Shown: one piece after another, positions 1 to 6,084 of the stretch | Layout of the letters: each line of letters opens with the position of its first letter | Position numbering within the stretch: position 1 is the first letter of the stretch | NCBI GenBank assembly: GCA_964583165.1 | Contig: CAZOVK010000103.1 | Coordinates: forward strand, 1-6,194 | Direction: 5' to 3' | Source: CAZOVK01 sp964583165 | GTDB lineage: Bacteria; Bacillota; Clostridia; Lachnospirales; WRAX01 | Length of the DNA stretch: 6,194 nucleotides | Made by a program: the position numbers and the translations under genes | Notes under the pieces: model-generated | Told to the model about the DNA's origin: nothing | Database searches by the model: none | The model's input: only the letters and a program-made list of their open reading frames with translations

Positions 1-429
1 CTGCTTTATAGAATCGGCTCTCGCGTGGTGGCGCCGTCTTGGTGTGGCATAGGCGGACACTTTGAGAAACACGAGTTGAATGACGCGAGGGCATGTATTA
101 TGCGCGAGCTTTATGAAGAACTCGAAGTGTCTGAAAGCGCGCTGGAAAATGTGTGTTTGAGGTATGTGACATTACGTATGAAAAACGGAGAAATCAGACA
201 AAACTACTATTTCTTCGCCGACTTAAAACGCGGGTCTGTCATACGGCTTGAATGTAATGAGGGTATACCCGAGTGGGTCGGTTATGATGAAATTTTGTCA
301 AGGGAGATGCCGTATACGGCAAAGCCCGTGTTACGCCACTACTTAGAGGTTGGCAGGCATACAGAAGTTGTCTATGGCGCTATCGCAACACAAAGCGGTG
401 TTGACTTCACCCCCGTAGAAGAATTTTAG
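1..429 (+). CDS. Nudix hydrolase, 5'-truncated by window edge
   Basis: This is the C-terminal 142 residues of a Nudix-fold pyrophosphohydrolase, the family that cleaves nucleoside diphosphates linked to another moiety, such as 8-oxo-dGTP. The frame is open from base 1, and the residues before the first possible start (LLYRIGSR) look like the first strand of the fold, so the real start lies upstream. The Nudix box lies at residues 19-43: GGHFEKHE, then RELYEELEV at 35-43, where the RE..EE glutamates bind the catalytic metal. Two details differ from the textbook box: nine residues instead of seven separate the first Glu from the Arg, and the late Gly is Glu (E42). The first recalls a variant I associate with Clostridia proteins. 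The substrate cannot be read from sequence; an 8-oxo-dGTP/MutT-like role is only a guess. The gene ends in TAG at 427-429. Confidence 0.85.
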   Translation: MLYRIGSRVVAPSWCGIGGHFEKHELNDARACIMRELYEELEVSESALENVCLRYVTLRMKNGEIRQNYYFFADLKRGSVIRLECNEGIPEWVGYDEILSREMPYTAKPVLRHYLEVGRHTEVVYGAIATQSGVDFTPVEEF

Positions 430-484
430 GTCATCACATCAGTAACCGATTTGTACGCCACTACATACTATACAGCATAATGAA

Positions 485-520
485 TACGCGCAATGCGTCT
501 TTTTTGGGTTTTTGCGCGTA
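485..520 (+). repeat. 9-bp perfect inverted repeat abutting the murA ribosome binding site
   Basis: TACGCGCAA at 485-493 is the exact reverse complement of TTGCGCGTA at 512-520, with an 18-base loop that contains a T-run. The right arm ends on the first A of the AGGAGG at 520-525. In RNA this would form a GC-rich hairpin next to the murA ribosome binding site and could affect loading of ribosomes. The repeat is seen directly; any regulatory role is inference. Confidence 0.5.
486..505 (+). terminator. weak terminator-like hairpin after the Nudix gene
   Basis: ACGC (486-489) pairs with GCGT (495-498) around a five-base loop, followed by C and six T (500-505). The stem is only 4 bp, or 5 with a G-U pair, so termination would be inefficient. 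The left arm is shared with the larger inverted repeat at 485-520, so the two structures exclude each other. Confidence 0.3.
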
Positions 521-525
521 GGAGG
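520..525 (+). promoter_or_regulatory. murA Shine-Dalgarno, decides the GTG start
   Basis: A perfect AGGAGG lies here. It is only one base from the in-frame ATG at 527, which is too close, but seven bases from the GTG at 533, an ideal distance. This favours the GTG at 533 over the upstream TTG (512) or ATG (527). The resulting protein starts MNAYRVFGG, like other MurA proteins. Confidence 0.8.
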
Positions 526-532
526 AATGTTT

Positions 533-1783
533 GTGAACGCGTACAGGGTTTTTGGCGGCAAATCATTACGCGGAGAGGTCGTCGTAGGCGGCGCGAAGAA
601 CGCTTGTTTGCCGATTTTGGCGGCGGCTGTTACTGTACAGGGAGTATCGGTTATACACAATTGCCCGCGCATTACTGATGTAATTCTGACGGTCGAGATA
701 CTGAGGCGGCTAGGGTGCCGCGCGGAGTTTGAGAACAACACCATAACAATAGACTCACGTGGCATGAATGATTTTACGATAACAGCGGATTTGGCTAAAC
801 AAATGCGCTCGAGCATACTCTTTATGGGTGGCATTCTCGCGCGTTTCGGCGAGGTTAAACTCTGCCCGCCGGGCGGTTGCGCCATTGGTCAACGAAAGAT
901 TGATTATCATATAGACGCACTTGTACAAATGGGCGCAACATTCGAGATAACAAAGGACACCATACACGCCAAAGTCAAACGTCTGCGCGGCACAGTTTGC
1001 AAACTGCCCACACCCAGTGTAGGCGCGACAGAAAACATCATGATAGCCGCCGCAACGGCTTCGGGTATAACCATCATAGAAACTGCGGCGCGTGAACCCG
1101 AAATACGCGATTTAGCCAACTTCTTGAACGCGGCGGGCGCGAAGATAAACGGTGCGGGCACAGACACGATTGTTATTGAAGGCGTTAAAACCTTACACGG
1201 CGTAGAATACTCGATTATGCCCGACCGTATAATCAGTGGTACTTTACTAACGGCGGCGGCCATAACGGGCGGCGCTATCAAGCTCCTCAACGCCGAACGC
1301 GACTCGCTCGAACCCATTTGTGAACCACTTATAAAAAGCGGTTGTTCGATAGAATGGCGAGATGATTCAATTATGTTATGGGCGGCGCGTAAAAAGACCG
1401 CAATAGGGCACATCTCAGCCAGACCCCACCCGGGCTTCCCGACTGACATGAACGCTCAGTTGGCGGCATACCTCGCCACTGTTCGCGGCGAAAGCGTCAT
1501 AACCGATACGGTTTTTGAAGGGCGTGACGGTCATATAGAGCAATTACGCATCTTGGGCGCTGATATCTCACACGAAGACACAACTACGAGAATCAGCGGC
1601 GTAACACACCTTGAAGGCGCAACCGTCAAGGCGACAGACCTTCGCGCGGGCGCGGCGCTGATAATAGCAGGGTTATACGCAGACGGCGAAACAGTCGTCA
1701 CAAACGCCCACCTCATCAAGCGCGGTTATGAGGACTTGGCTGGATTGCTGTCAAAACTGGGCGCACAAATCGAAGAAGAGTAG
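533..1783 (+). CDS. murA: UDP-N-acetylglucosamine 1-carboxyvinyltransferase
   Basis: MurA transfers enolpyruvate from phosphoenolpyruvate to UDP-N-acetylglucosamine, the first committed step of peptidoglycan synthesis, in the cytoplasm. The 416-residue product has the usual length and a continuous EPSP-synthase-like fold. Visible active-site positions include the Lys-Asn pair K22/N23 (GGAKNA), the catalytic loop PPGGCAIG with C116, R121 just after it, D305 in FPTDMNAQ, R371 in DLRAGAAL and R397 in IKRGYEDL. Several fall on the same numbers as in the E. coli enzyme. The loop residue is Cys, not Asp, so by family knowledge the enzyme should be fosfomycin-sensitive. The GTG start is chosen from the AGGAGG spacing. 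It is a lone murA here, without other mur genes. The interrupted lipoprotein gene begins 18 bases downstream and may share its transcript. Confidence 0.97.
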   Translation: MNAYRVFGGKSLRGEVVVGGAKNACLPILAAAVTVQGVSVIHNCPRITDVILTVEILRRLGCRAEFENNTITIDSRGMNDFTITADLAKQMRSSILFMGGILARFGEVKLCPPGGCAIGQRKIDYHIDALVQMGATFEITKDTIHAKVKRLRGTVCKLPTPSVGATENIMIAAATASGITIIETAAREPEIRDLANFLNAAGAKINGAGTDTIVIEGVKTLHGVEYSIMPDRIISGTLLTAAAITGGAIKLLNAERDSLEPICEPLIKSGCSIEWRDDSIMLWAARKKTAIGHISARPHPGFPTDMNAQLAAYLATVRGESVITDTVFEGRDGHIEQLRILGADISHEDTTTRISGVTHLEGATVKATDLRAGAALIIAGLYADGETVVTNAHLIKRGYEDLAGLLSKLGAQIEEE

Positions 1784-1801
1784 AAAGAATTGGGGGCACA
1801 G

Positions 1802-2206
1802 ATGAAGAAAACACTATATTTGTTGCTGCTTTGCATCTTTGTATCGATTTATATGACGGCCTGCGGCGCGTCCGATATGGGCGCGCCGACCGATATATCC
1901 TATATCCTGCCAAACCCCATTTTTGTGGAGGCGAATGGAGTGGAGGTCACGGCTGACCCTGCAATTGAACTTATGTCCATAGTTGCGTGGCTGTCACCCT
2001 ACTACAATGAAAGATTTGGTCACTTGAACACCAAGCTTGAAACCCAATATGTAGACGATGTAAGAGCACAGTTTTCTGAATTTTCTGAACATGAAGTTAT
2101 CCGAGTTTTTGAGAAGCTTGTAAAAGAGAACAACATATCATATAACGATATTCCCGAGCTTGTTTTACCAATGACAAGCGATTTTCAGATAATGGAGGAT
2201 ACATAA
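1802..2206 (+). CDS. Lipoprotein, N-terminal fragment ending at a premature TAA
   Basis: This fragment encodes 134 residues. Residues 1-20 form a lipoprotein signal peptide: two lysines, a hydrophobic stretch rich in Leu, then MTAC with the candidate lipid-modified cysteine at C21. Methionine at the -3 position is less usual than Leu, but the rest fits a type II signal. The mature part is hydrophilic and mixed alpha/beta in character, with a VTADPAIELMSIVAWLSPYY segment that recalls the start of DUF4932 proteins. The ATG at 1802 is preferred over the TTG at 1790, because it has a GGGGG (1792-1796) five bases upstream and puts the lysines at the N-terminus. Alone this piece lacks the catalytic half and would be an exported, probably nonfunctional stub. 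Confidence 0.7.
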   Translation: MKKTLYLLLLCIFVSIYMTACGASDMGAPTDISYILPNPIFVEANGVEVTADPAIELMSIVAWLSPYYNERFGHLNTKLETQYVDDVRAQFSEFSEHEVIRVFEKLVKENNISYNDIPELVLPMTSDFQIMEDT

Positions 2207-2245
2207 ACCAATAGCTTTAGGATAACAGAAGAAGGGCGGCGTGAG

Positions 2246-2911
2246 TTGTTTCCGGCTTTAAGGCAATTCTGTATTGATACTGAGTTTGTGAAATTCTTTA
2301 ATGAGCATACGGAGCTATACAAGAATCTTATACAGCCCGTGGCGGATGTGTACGCAGAGTTCTCCGTCATTGAAAACCTGAACAATTTCTATGGTACAAC
2401 CAAAAAGGTTTACAGAACCGTATTGGTGTCACTGTTTGATAACGGTTGGTACGGCGTCAAGCGCGTAAATGGTGATAAAGAAGAAATCTACTGTGTCATA
2501 TCACCGTTATCAGAATTCAACGGTGAACCGTGGTTTGCGCGCAAAGAATATATAAGAACTATAAGCTACCACGAGTTTGGGCATAGTTATGTAAATCTCT
2601 TTACAGATGAGTTTATGGAGCGTTTGGAAGAAAGCTTTTACCTATTCACGCGGCAAAAGAAGAATGGGTCATGGTTGAATGATATGGAAGAATCTATGGT
2701 CGTTTCATGCGCTTTATACGCGTCCGAAGCCATGCCTTCAGAAATACTTCAAACGTTGAAACGCAACTATGACGGAGGTAATATCTATATAAATGACATT
2801 CACAGATACATTGAAGATTATGTTAATGACCGCGAAACCTATCCGACTTTTGATGACTTCATACCTGTCATTTTTGAACGGCTTATGCAAGAATACCCAG
2901 AAGAGGATTAA
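2246..2911 (+). CDS. Metallopeptidase-like C-terminal fragment with HEFGH motif
   Basis: This is the downstream half of the interrupted lipoprotein gene. Counted from the TTG at 2246 it has 221 residues. The central motif YHEFGHSYVNLF (HEFGH encoded at 2570-2584) matches the HExxH zinc site of gluzincin-like peptidases, in which two His bind zinc and the Glu activates water. A glutamate pair about 40 residues later (encoded at 2687-2692, in WLNDMEESMVVS) is a good candidate for the third ligand. There is no signal peptide and no convincing ribosome binding site before the TTG. The GGAGG at 2194-2198 has no ATG, GTG or TTG at a useful distance. Independent translation is therefore doubtful. 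If made alone, the piece would stay in the cytoplasm. Its stop overlaps the stop of the convergent pseudouridine synthase gene by 4 bases. Confidence 0.65.
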   Translation: MFPALRQFCIDTEFVKFFNEHTELYKNLIQPVADVYAEFSVIENLNNFYGTTKKVYRTVLVSLFDNGWYGVKRVNGDKEEIYCVISPLSEFNGEPWFARKEYIRTISYHEFGHSYVNLFTDEFMERLEESFYLFTRQKKNGSWLNDMEESMVVSCALYASEAMPSEILQTLKRNYDGGNIYINDIHRYIEDYVNDRETYPTFDDFIPVIFERLMQEYPEED

Positions 2912-3789
2912 ATAAGCTTTCTCTCCCGCTTAAACTCAATATACTCGCCGTTTGGGTGAACAAAGCCCAGAGTTTCGGCGTGAAGCGCCTGCCCCGAAAA
3001 CCCTCGCGGCGGGCGGTTTTGCGCGTAGACCGTATCTCCAATGAGTGGGTGGTTGATATGGGCCATATGAACGCGAATTTGGTGTGTTCGCCCTGTTTCT
3101 AGGCGGCATTCTATATGTGTGAAGTCTTTGAACCGCTCAATTACCGAAAAATGTGTGACGGCGCGGCGACCGTCTTTGACAACGGCCATGCGCTTGCGGT
3201 CTTTGGGGTGACGACCTAAAGGCGCGTCAATCGTGCCCGTTTCTGCTTTTACTACGCCCCAACAGAGCGCCTTGTAGACGCGCATCATGCTGTGTTCTGC
3301 CAGTTGGCGCGACAAACAAACATGCGCTGAGTCAGTTTTAGCGACAACAAGAAGCCCTGATGTGTCACGGTCAATGCGGTGTACTATCCCGGGGCGCAAT
3401 ACGCCGTTAATACCCGACAGCCCGTCCTTGCAATGATACATGAGCGCGTTCACGAGCGTGCCCGAAAAATGCCCGGGCGCGGGGTGAACGACCATGCCGA
3501 CGGGTTTGTTCACAACGATTAAATCAGCGTCTTCATAGACAATATCTAGCGGTATGTTCTCTGGTTCAACAGCCGATTCCGTAGGTTGTGGCAAAACGGC
3601 GCGTATTTCGTCACCTTTTTTAATCCGCACGGATGGCTTGACTGTTTGACCGTTCAGAATCGCGCCGCCGCTTTCGATAAGCTTCTGAGCGAACGAGCGT
3701 GACGAAAACTCGTCTTGCTCACATAAAAAGACATCGAAACGTAAACCCGCATCTGCTTCTTCGGCGATATAGAGGTATGAATCAGGCAT
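2908..3789 (-). CDS. rluD: RluA-family 23S rRNA pseudouridine synthase (RluD-like)
   Basis: The 293-residue product converts uridine to pseudouridine in RNA, probably large-subunit rRNA. An S4 RNA-binding domain occupies about residues 15-65 (LRFDVFLCEQ through VRIKKGDEIRAVLP). The catalytic domain follows, with HRIDRDTSGLLVVAKT at 137-152, in which D140 is the catalytic Asp. Later come the family motifs GRTHQIRVHM (233-242) and HPLIGDTVYA (247-256). The S4 domain plus this layout points to the RluC/RluD branch; the exact target uridines cannot be read, so the symbol is tentative. The ATG at 3787-3789 has AAGGGG about eight bases upstream, inside the end of lspA. The two genes overlap by 8 bases, which suggests translational coupling. 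It is the last gene of the minus-strand cluster, and no terminator is visible before the convergent gene. Confidence 0.95.
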   Translation of the reverse strand: MPDSYLYIAEEADAGLRFDVFLCEQDEFSSRSFAQKLIESGGAILNGQTVKPSVRIKKGDEIRAVLPQPTESAVEPENIPLDIVYEDADLIVVNKPVGMVVHPAPGHFSGTLVNALMYHCKDGLSGINGVLRPGIVHRIDRDTSGLLVVAKTDSAHVCLSRQLAEHSMMRVYKALCWGVVKAETGTIDAPLGRHPKDRKRMAVVKDGRRAVTHFSVIERFKDFTHIECRLETGRTHQIRVHMAHINHPLIGDTVYAQNRPPRGFSGQALHAETLGFVHPNGEYIEFKRERKLI

Positions 3790-4246
3790 AATTCTTCCCC
3801 TTATCTACGAACAACAGAATCACCGCAAACAGAATGGTGCCGCAGACAAGCAGGCTGTCAGCCACATTAAAAACCGCAAAGTTAATGAGCTTAAAATAAA
3901 AGAAATCGACAACAAAGCCGCGAAACAGCCTGTCAATCGCGTTTCCCAAAGCCCCTGAAAGCATCATGGTCAAGGCTATACGATAAGACAATCTGTAGCG
4001 ACCGAGTTTAATATAAAGCCCAACAATCATTATAACCACAGGCAAAGTCAGAACCAAAAAGCCCCACCTAAAGCCTTGCAGAATACCAAACGCTGCGCCG
4101 CGATTCTCCGTATACATCAGCTCAAAAACGCCCTCAATAATCGGTATCGAGTGAATCGGCGCGAGCGTGTTTAATGCCCAGAGTTTAGAAAGCTGGTCAG
4201 CCGCCACTAGCGCGGCGGTTGCCAATACTAAAAATATTATGTTCAT
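3782..4246 (-). CDS. lspA: Lipoprotein signal peptidase (signal peptidase II)
   Basis: LspA is a membrane aspartyl protease that removes the signal peptide of prolipoproteins just before the lipid-modified cysteine. The 154-residue product has the expected length and four hydrophobic segments (about residues 3-19, 60-80, 88-106 and 130-147). Family motifs are present: DQLSK (17-21), YTENRGAAFG (45-54), GALGNAIDR (98-106), VVDFF with catalytic D114, and FNVAD with catalytic D130. The start is the ATG at 4244-4246, giving the usual short N-terminus before the first membrane segment; a TTG at 4261 would add five residues but has no ribosome binding site. A weak GGATGG precedes the ATG. The gene lies 27 bases after aroB and overlaps the pseudouridine synthase gene, a neighbour it commonly has in Bacillota. 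It would process lipoproteins such as the one at 1802. Confidence 0.96.
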   Translation of the reverse strand: MNIIFLVLATAALVAADQLSKLWALNTLAPIHSIPIIEGVFELMYTENRGAAFGILQGFRWGFLVLTLPVVIMIVGLYIKLGRYRLSYRIALTMMLSGALGNAIDRLFRGFVVDFFYFKLINFAVFNVADSLLVCGTILFAVILLFVDKGKNYA

Positions 4247-4273
4247 AGACCATCCAATCAATTATTTACGCTG

Positions 4274-5320
4274 TCAGCGGCACATCAATTTTAATTCGTT
4301 CTCTAACTCGTCGTCGGCTATCACGACGCCAAACTTACAACCGCCCAAAACATGGGGTAGAACAAATCGGTACATTCCGTTATCGTTCTTCTTGTCGTGT
4401 TTCATAATCTCACACAGTCCGTTAATATTGCCCGAAAAGCTCACGGGCAGACCAAACGCCGTCAAAAGCTCCACAAGCCTATCGACATCAGATTCATACA
4501 ACATCCCCCGCCGCAAGGCCAAGCGCGCCGCAAACACGAGCCCCACAGCTACAGCCGCGCCATGTGAATAGCCGTTTTGCGCTTCCAACGCGTGAGCGAG
4601 CGTATGACCTAAGTTGAGCGATGTCCGCTTCCCGTGTTCTAAGGTATCTCTTACGACAACACTCAGCTTAATCCTCACAGAATCCGTCACTATCCGTAGT
4701 GTAGCGTCCTTGTCACGCCGCAAAATCGCCGCGCTGTTTTGTTCAAGAAATTCGAACAAATCCCTATCAAACCCCAGCCCGTATTTCACGACCTCCGCCA
4801 GCCCATGTGCGAAAACCTCGTCAGGCAGTGTATCGAGCGTCTTTGTATTGATATAAACAGCGCGTGGCATATGAAACGCGCCGATTATGTTTTTCACTCC
4901 GTCAAGGTTCACAGCCGTCTTGCCACCTAAAGCCGCGTCAACCTGTGACAAAAGTGTCGTAGGAATAACGGCGTGCTTTATGCCGCGCATATACGTAGCC
5001 GCCGCGAAGCCCGCCATATCAGACACAGCACCACCACCCAGCGACACGACTTCAGAATGCCTGTCAAAGCCACCTGCGGCCAACGCCCTGTAAATTCCCA
5101 TCACGTCATCCATCGTCTTGGCGCTTTCGCCGCCAAACACACGATATAAAATCACTTGTGCGCCGCAAAGCTCAAGCCGCGTCACAATCTCCCGCGCGAA
5201 CAGACGCGCCGCAATCTCATCAGCCACAATAATAACACGCTTCGCACGCGTGTTTACGGCGCAAAAATCAGACGCTATCGCCGCCACATGCTTTCCTGCC
5301 CTTATCATTCGCGCTTCCAT
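4274..5320 (-). CDS. aroB: 3-dehydroquinate synthase
   Basis: AroB converts DAHP to 3-dehydroquinate, the second step of the shikimate pathway, using NAD and a divalent metal in the cytoplasm. Numbered from the ATG at 5320 (348 residues), the NAD loop is GGGAVSDMAGF at 95-105 and ATYMRGI follows. The metal ligands are E176 in LAEVVKYG, H239 in NLGHTLAHALE and H253 in SHGAAVAVG; MKHDKKND near 306-313 is also typical. Three starts are possible: TTG 5326 (GGAAGGGA six bases upstream), ATG 5320, and ATG 5308, which overlaps the preceding stop as ATGA and has GGAAG five bases upstream. A TGA at 5327-5329 rules out anything longer, so the usual first strand (RSYxI-like) is missing or replaced. The NAD-loop residue that is usually Gly (GGGVVGD) is Ser here. 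The upstream gene overlaps the start, so coupled translation is likely. Confidence 0.95.
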   Translation of the reverse strand: MEARMIRAGKHVAAIASDFCAVNTRAKRVIIVADEIAARLFAREIVTRLELCGAQVILYRVFGGESAKTMDDVMGIYRALAAGGFDRHSEVVSLGGGAVSDMAGFAAATYMRGIKHAVIPTTLLSQVDAALGGKTAVNLDGVKNIIGAFHMPRAVYINTKTLDTLPDEVFAHGLAEVVKYGLGFDRDLFEFLEQNSAAILRRDKDATLRIVTDSVRIKLSVVVRDTLEHGKRTSLNLGHTLAHALEAQNGYSHGAAVAVGLVFAARLALRRGMLYESDVDRLVELLTAFGLPVSFSGNINGLCEIMKHDKKNDNGMYRFVLPHVLGGCKFGVVIADDELENELKLMCR

Positions 5321-5880
5321 ACACAATCATAATCCCTTCCGCTGGCCGCAAGCAAAATCTGTGACGGCAAGTAGAATAGCCAAATCAATTGGTAAAACAC
5401 ATTCTGCCAAGACCCGCTGATAATGTATCGTAAAGCCACACAAATATCACAGAGCAGAAACAATGAGAGCGCAATAATTATGATAATCCCGTTTGGGAAA
5501 GGCAGTTTTTTCATGCGGTAAGCCACAATAGCCGCCGCGAAACTCATCACAGCCAAAGTAGCGTATATCAAACCCGCGTTCCACACATTGTCAACCACAA
5601 ATAACCCGACACACAGAGTAATAACAAGTAACGCTTTCAAAACATATCCGCGCCGCGACAGATACGCAAAATATCTCAGAAGATATAACAGTTGGGCAAC
5701 ACAAAACAGCTTCACGCCCCAAACGTCAAGCCTCATCATAACCAAACAAAAGTCAGCCGCACAAGTAAAACCCAGACCGACCGTAAGTAAGACCCAGTCA
5801 GCCAAACCCAACCTACTGCGGTACTGAATCGCCACCGCGACGAAACACAAAACGATTACCACGAAATTAAAAATATCCAT
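5305..5880 (-). CDS. YhhN/TMEM86-like polytopic membrane protein
   Basis: A 191-residue integral membrane protein with about seven hydrophobic segments and no enzyme domain outside the membrane. Family resemblance rests on two aspartates in hydrophobic context (D43 in CAADFCLVMM and D145 in LLCDICVALRY), a FCVAQLLYLLRY segment, and a final WLFYLPSQILLA helix. This layout matches YhhN/TMEM86 proteins, some of which are lysoplasmalogenases that cleave the vinyl-ether bond of lysoplasmalogens. The His usually seen in the third segment appears as Gln here, so enzyme activity is uncertain. The ATG at 5878-5880 is preferred over the GTG at 5895, because that GTG lies inside the spacer of the predicted promoter. 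No Shine-Dalgarno precedes the ATG. It is the first gene of the minus-strand cluster, and its stop overlaps the start of aroB. Confidence 0.55.
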   Translation of the reverse strand: MDIFNFVVIVLCFVAVAIQYRSRLGLADWVLLTVGLGFTCAADFCLVMMRLDVWGVKLFCVAQLLYLLRYFAYLSRRGYVLKALLVITLCVGLFVVDNVWNAGLIYATLAVMSFAAAIVAYRMKKLPFPNGIIIIIALSLFLLCDICVALRYIISGSWQNVFYQLIWLFYLPSQILLAASGRDYDCVWKRE

Positions 5881-5886
5881 ACAACT

Positions 5887-5915
5887 ATTATCCACACAAC
5901 AAGCCCAAATGTCAA
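5887..5915 (-). promoter_or_regulatory. Sigma-A-type promoter for the minus-strand operon
   Basis: On the minus strand a perfect TTGACA (5910-5915) and a GATAAT (5887-5892, five of six consensus bases) are separated by exactly 17 bases. Transcription should begin around 5880, which is the A of the first ATG of the membrane-protein gene, so the message is predicted to be leaderless. The promoter would serve the four-gene cluster down to 2908. Confidence 0.75.
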
Positions 5916-5946
5916 GTGTGAGCTATTAAAGTATCAAATTTTTCGC

Positions 5947-5975
5947 TTGACAAAGCCGTATTTATCTGTTAAACT
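5947..5975 (+). promoter_or_regulatory. Promoter for tRNA-Leu
   Basis: TTGACA at 5947-5952 and TAAACT at 5970-5975 are 17 bases apart. TG at 5967-5968 one base before the -10 makes it an extended -10. Transcription would begin near 5982, about nine bases before the mature tRNA 5' end. It points away from the operon promoter, with 31 bases between the two -35 boxes. Confidence 0.7.
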
Positions 5976-5990
5976 TTTCTAAGCATAGAA

Positions 5991-6074
5991 GCGCCCGTGG
6001 CGGAACTGGCAGACGCGTATGGTTCAGGTCCATATTTTCGCAAGGAAGTGGGGGTTCAAATCCCTTCGGGCGCA
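5991..6074 (+). tRNA. tRNA-Leu, anticodon CAG
   Basis: A complete 84-base class II tRNA. The acceptor arms GCGCCCG (5991-5997) and CGGGCGC (6067-6073) pair perfectly, with discriminator A at 6074. The anticodon stem is TATGG (6018-6022) with CCATA (6030-6034) around TTCAGGT, giving CAG at 6025-6027, which reads CUG leucine codons. The long variable arm (TTTC-GCAA-GGAA) is typical of tRNA-Leu. The T-loop TTCAAAT sits on a stem of GGGGG with CCCTT, including two G-U pairs. CCA is not encoded (TCA follows the A), so the 3' end must be added by the CCA-adding enzyme. Confidence 0.96.
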
Positions 6075-6084
6075 TCATGTTTTG

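Larger units (their letters stand above)
1802..2911 (+). pseudogene. Metallopeptidase-like lipoprotein (DUF4932-like), interrupted by one in-frame stop
   Basis: Both halves lie in the same reading frame, and the only stop between 1802 and the final TAA at 2909-2911 is the TAA at 2204-2206 (codon 135). The codons directly after it read TNSFRITEEGRRELFPALRQF, plausible protein that leads straight into the downstream half. No frameshift is needed. The restored product would be about 369 residues: signal peptide, N-terminal domain, then a zinc-peptidase-like domain with H257-E-F-G-H261. One base change (for example from TAC, TAT, CAA or GAA) explains the break, so it is either a recent nonsense mutation, an assembly or sequencing error, or a recoded stop. 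The DUF4932 assignment comes from recall of the family pattern, not a search. Confidence 0.75.

Noticed and set aside
451..481. Possible murA promoter TTGTAC (451-456) and CATAAT (476-481)
   Set aside because: The spacer is 19 bases and the -35 match is poor; AT-rich chance matches are expected here.
439..885. 148-codon minus-strand open frame across the murA 5' end
   Set aside because: It covers the murA N-terminus and its leader; the composition is not protein-like and murA is certain.
907..1449. Long minus-strand open frame within murA
   Set aside because: It is a shadow of the murA coding frame, with no ribosome binding site or recognisable domain.
1864..1888. GC-rich inverted repeat GGCGCG with CGCGCC just after the lipobox codons
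   Set aside because: It lies within coding sequence that fits the protein frame; short GCGC-rich words recur throughout this window.
4167..5420. Several plus-strand open frames opposite lspA and aroB
   Set aside because: All are complements of well-supported genes, with Ser/Thr/Ala-rich shadow composition and no domains.
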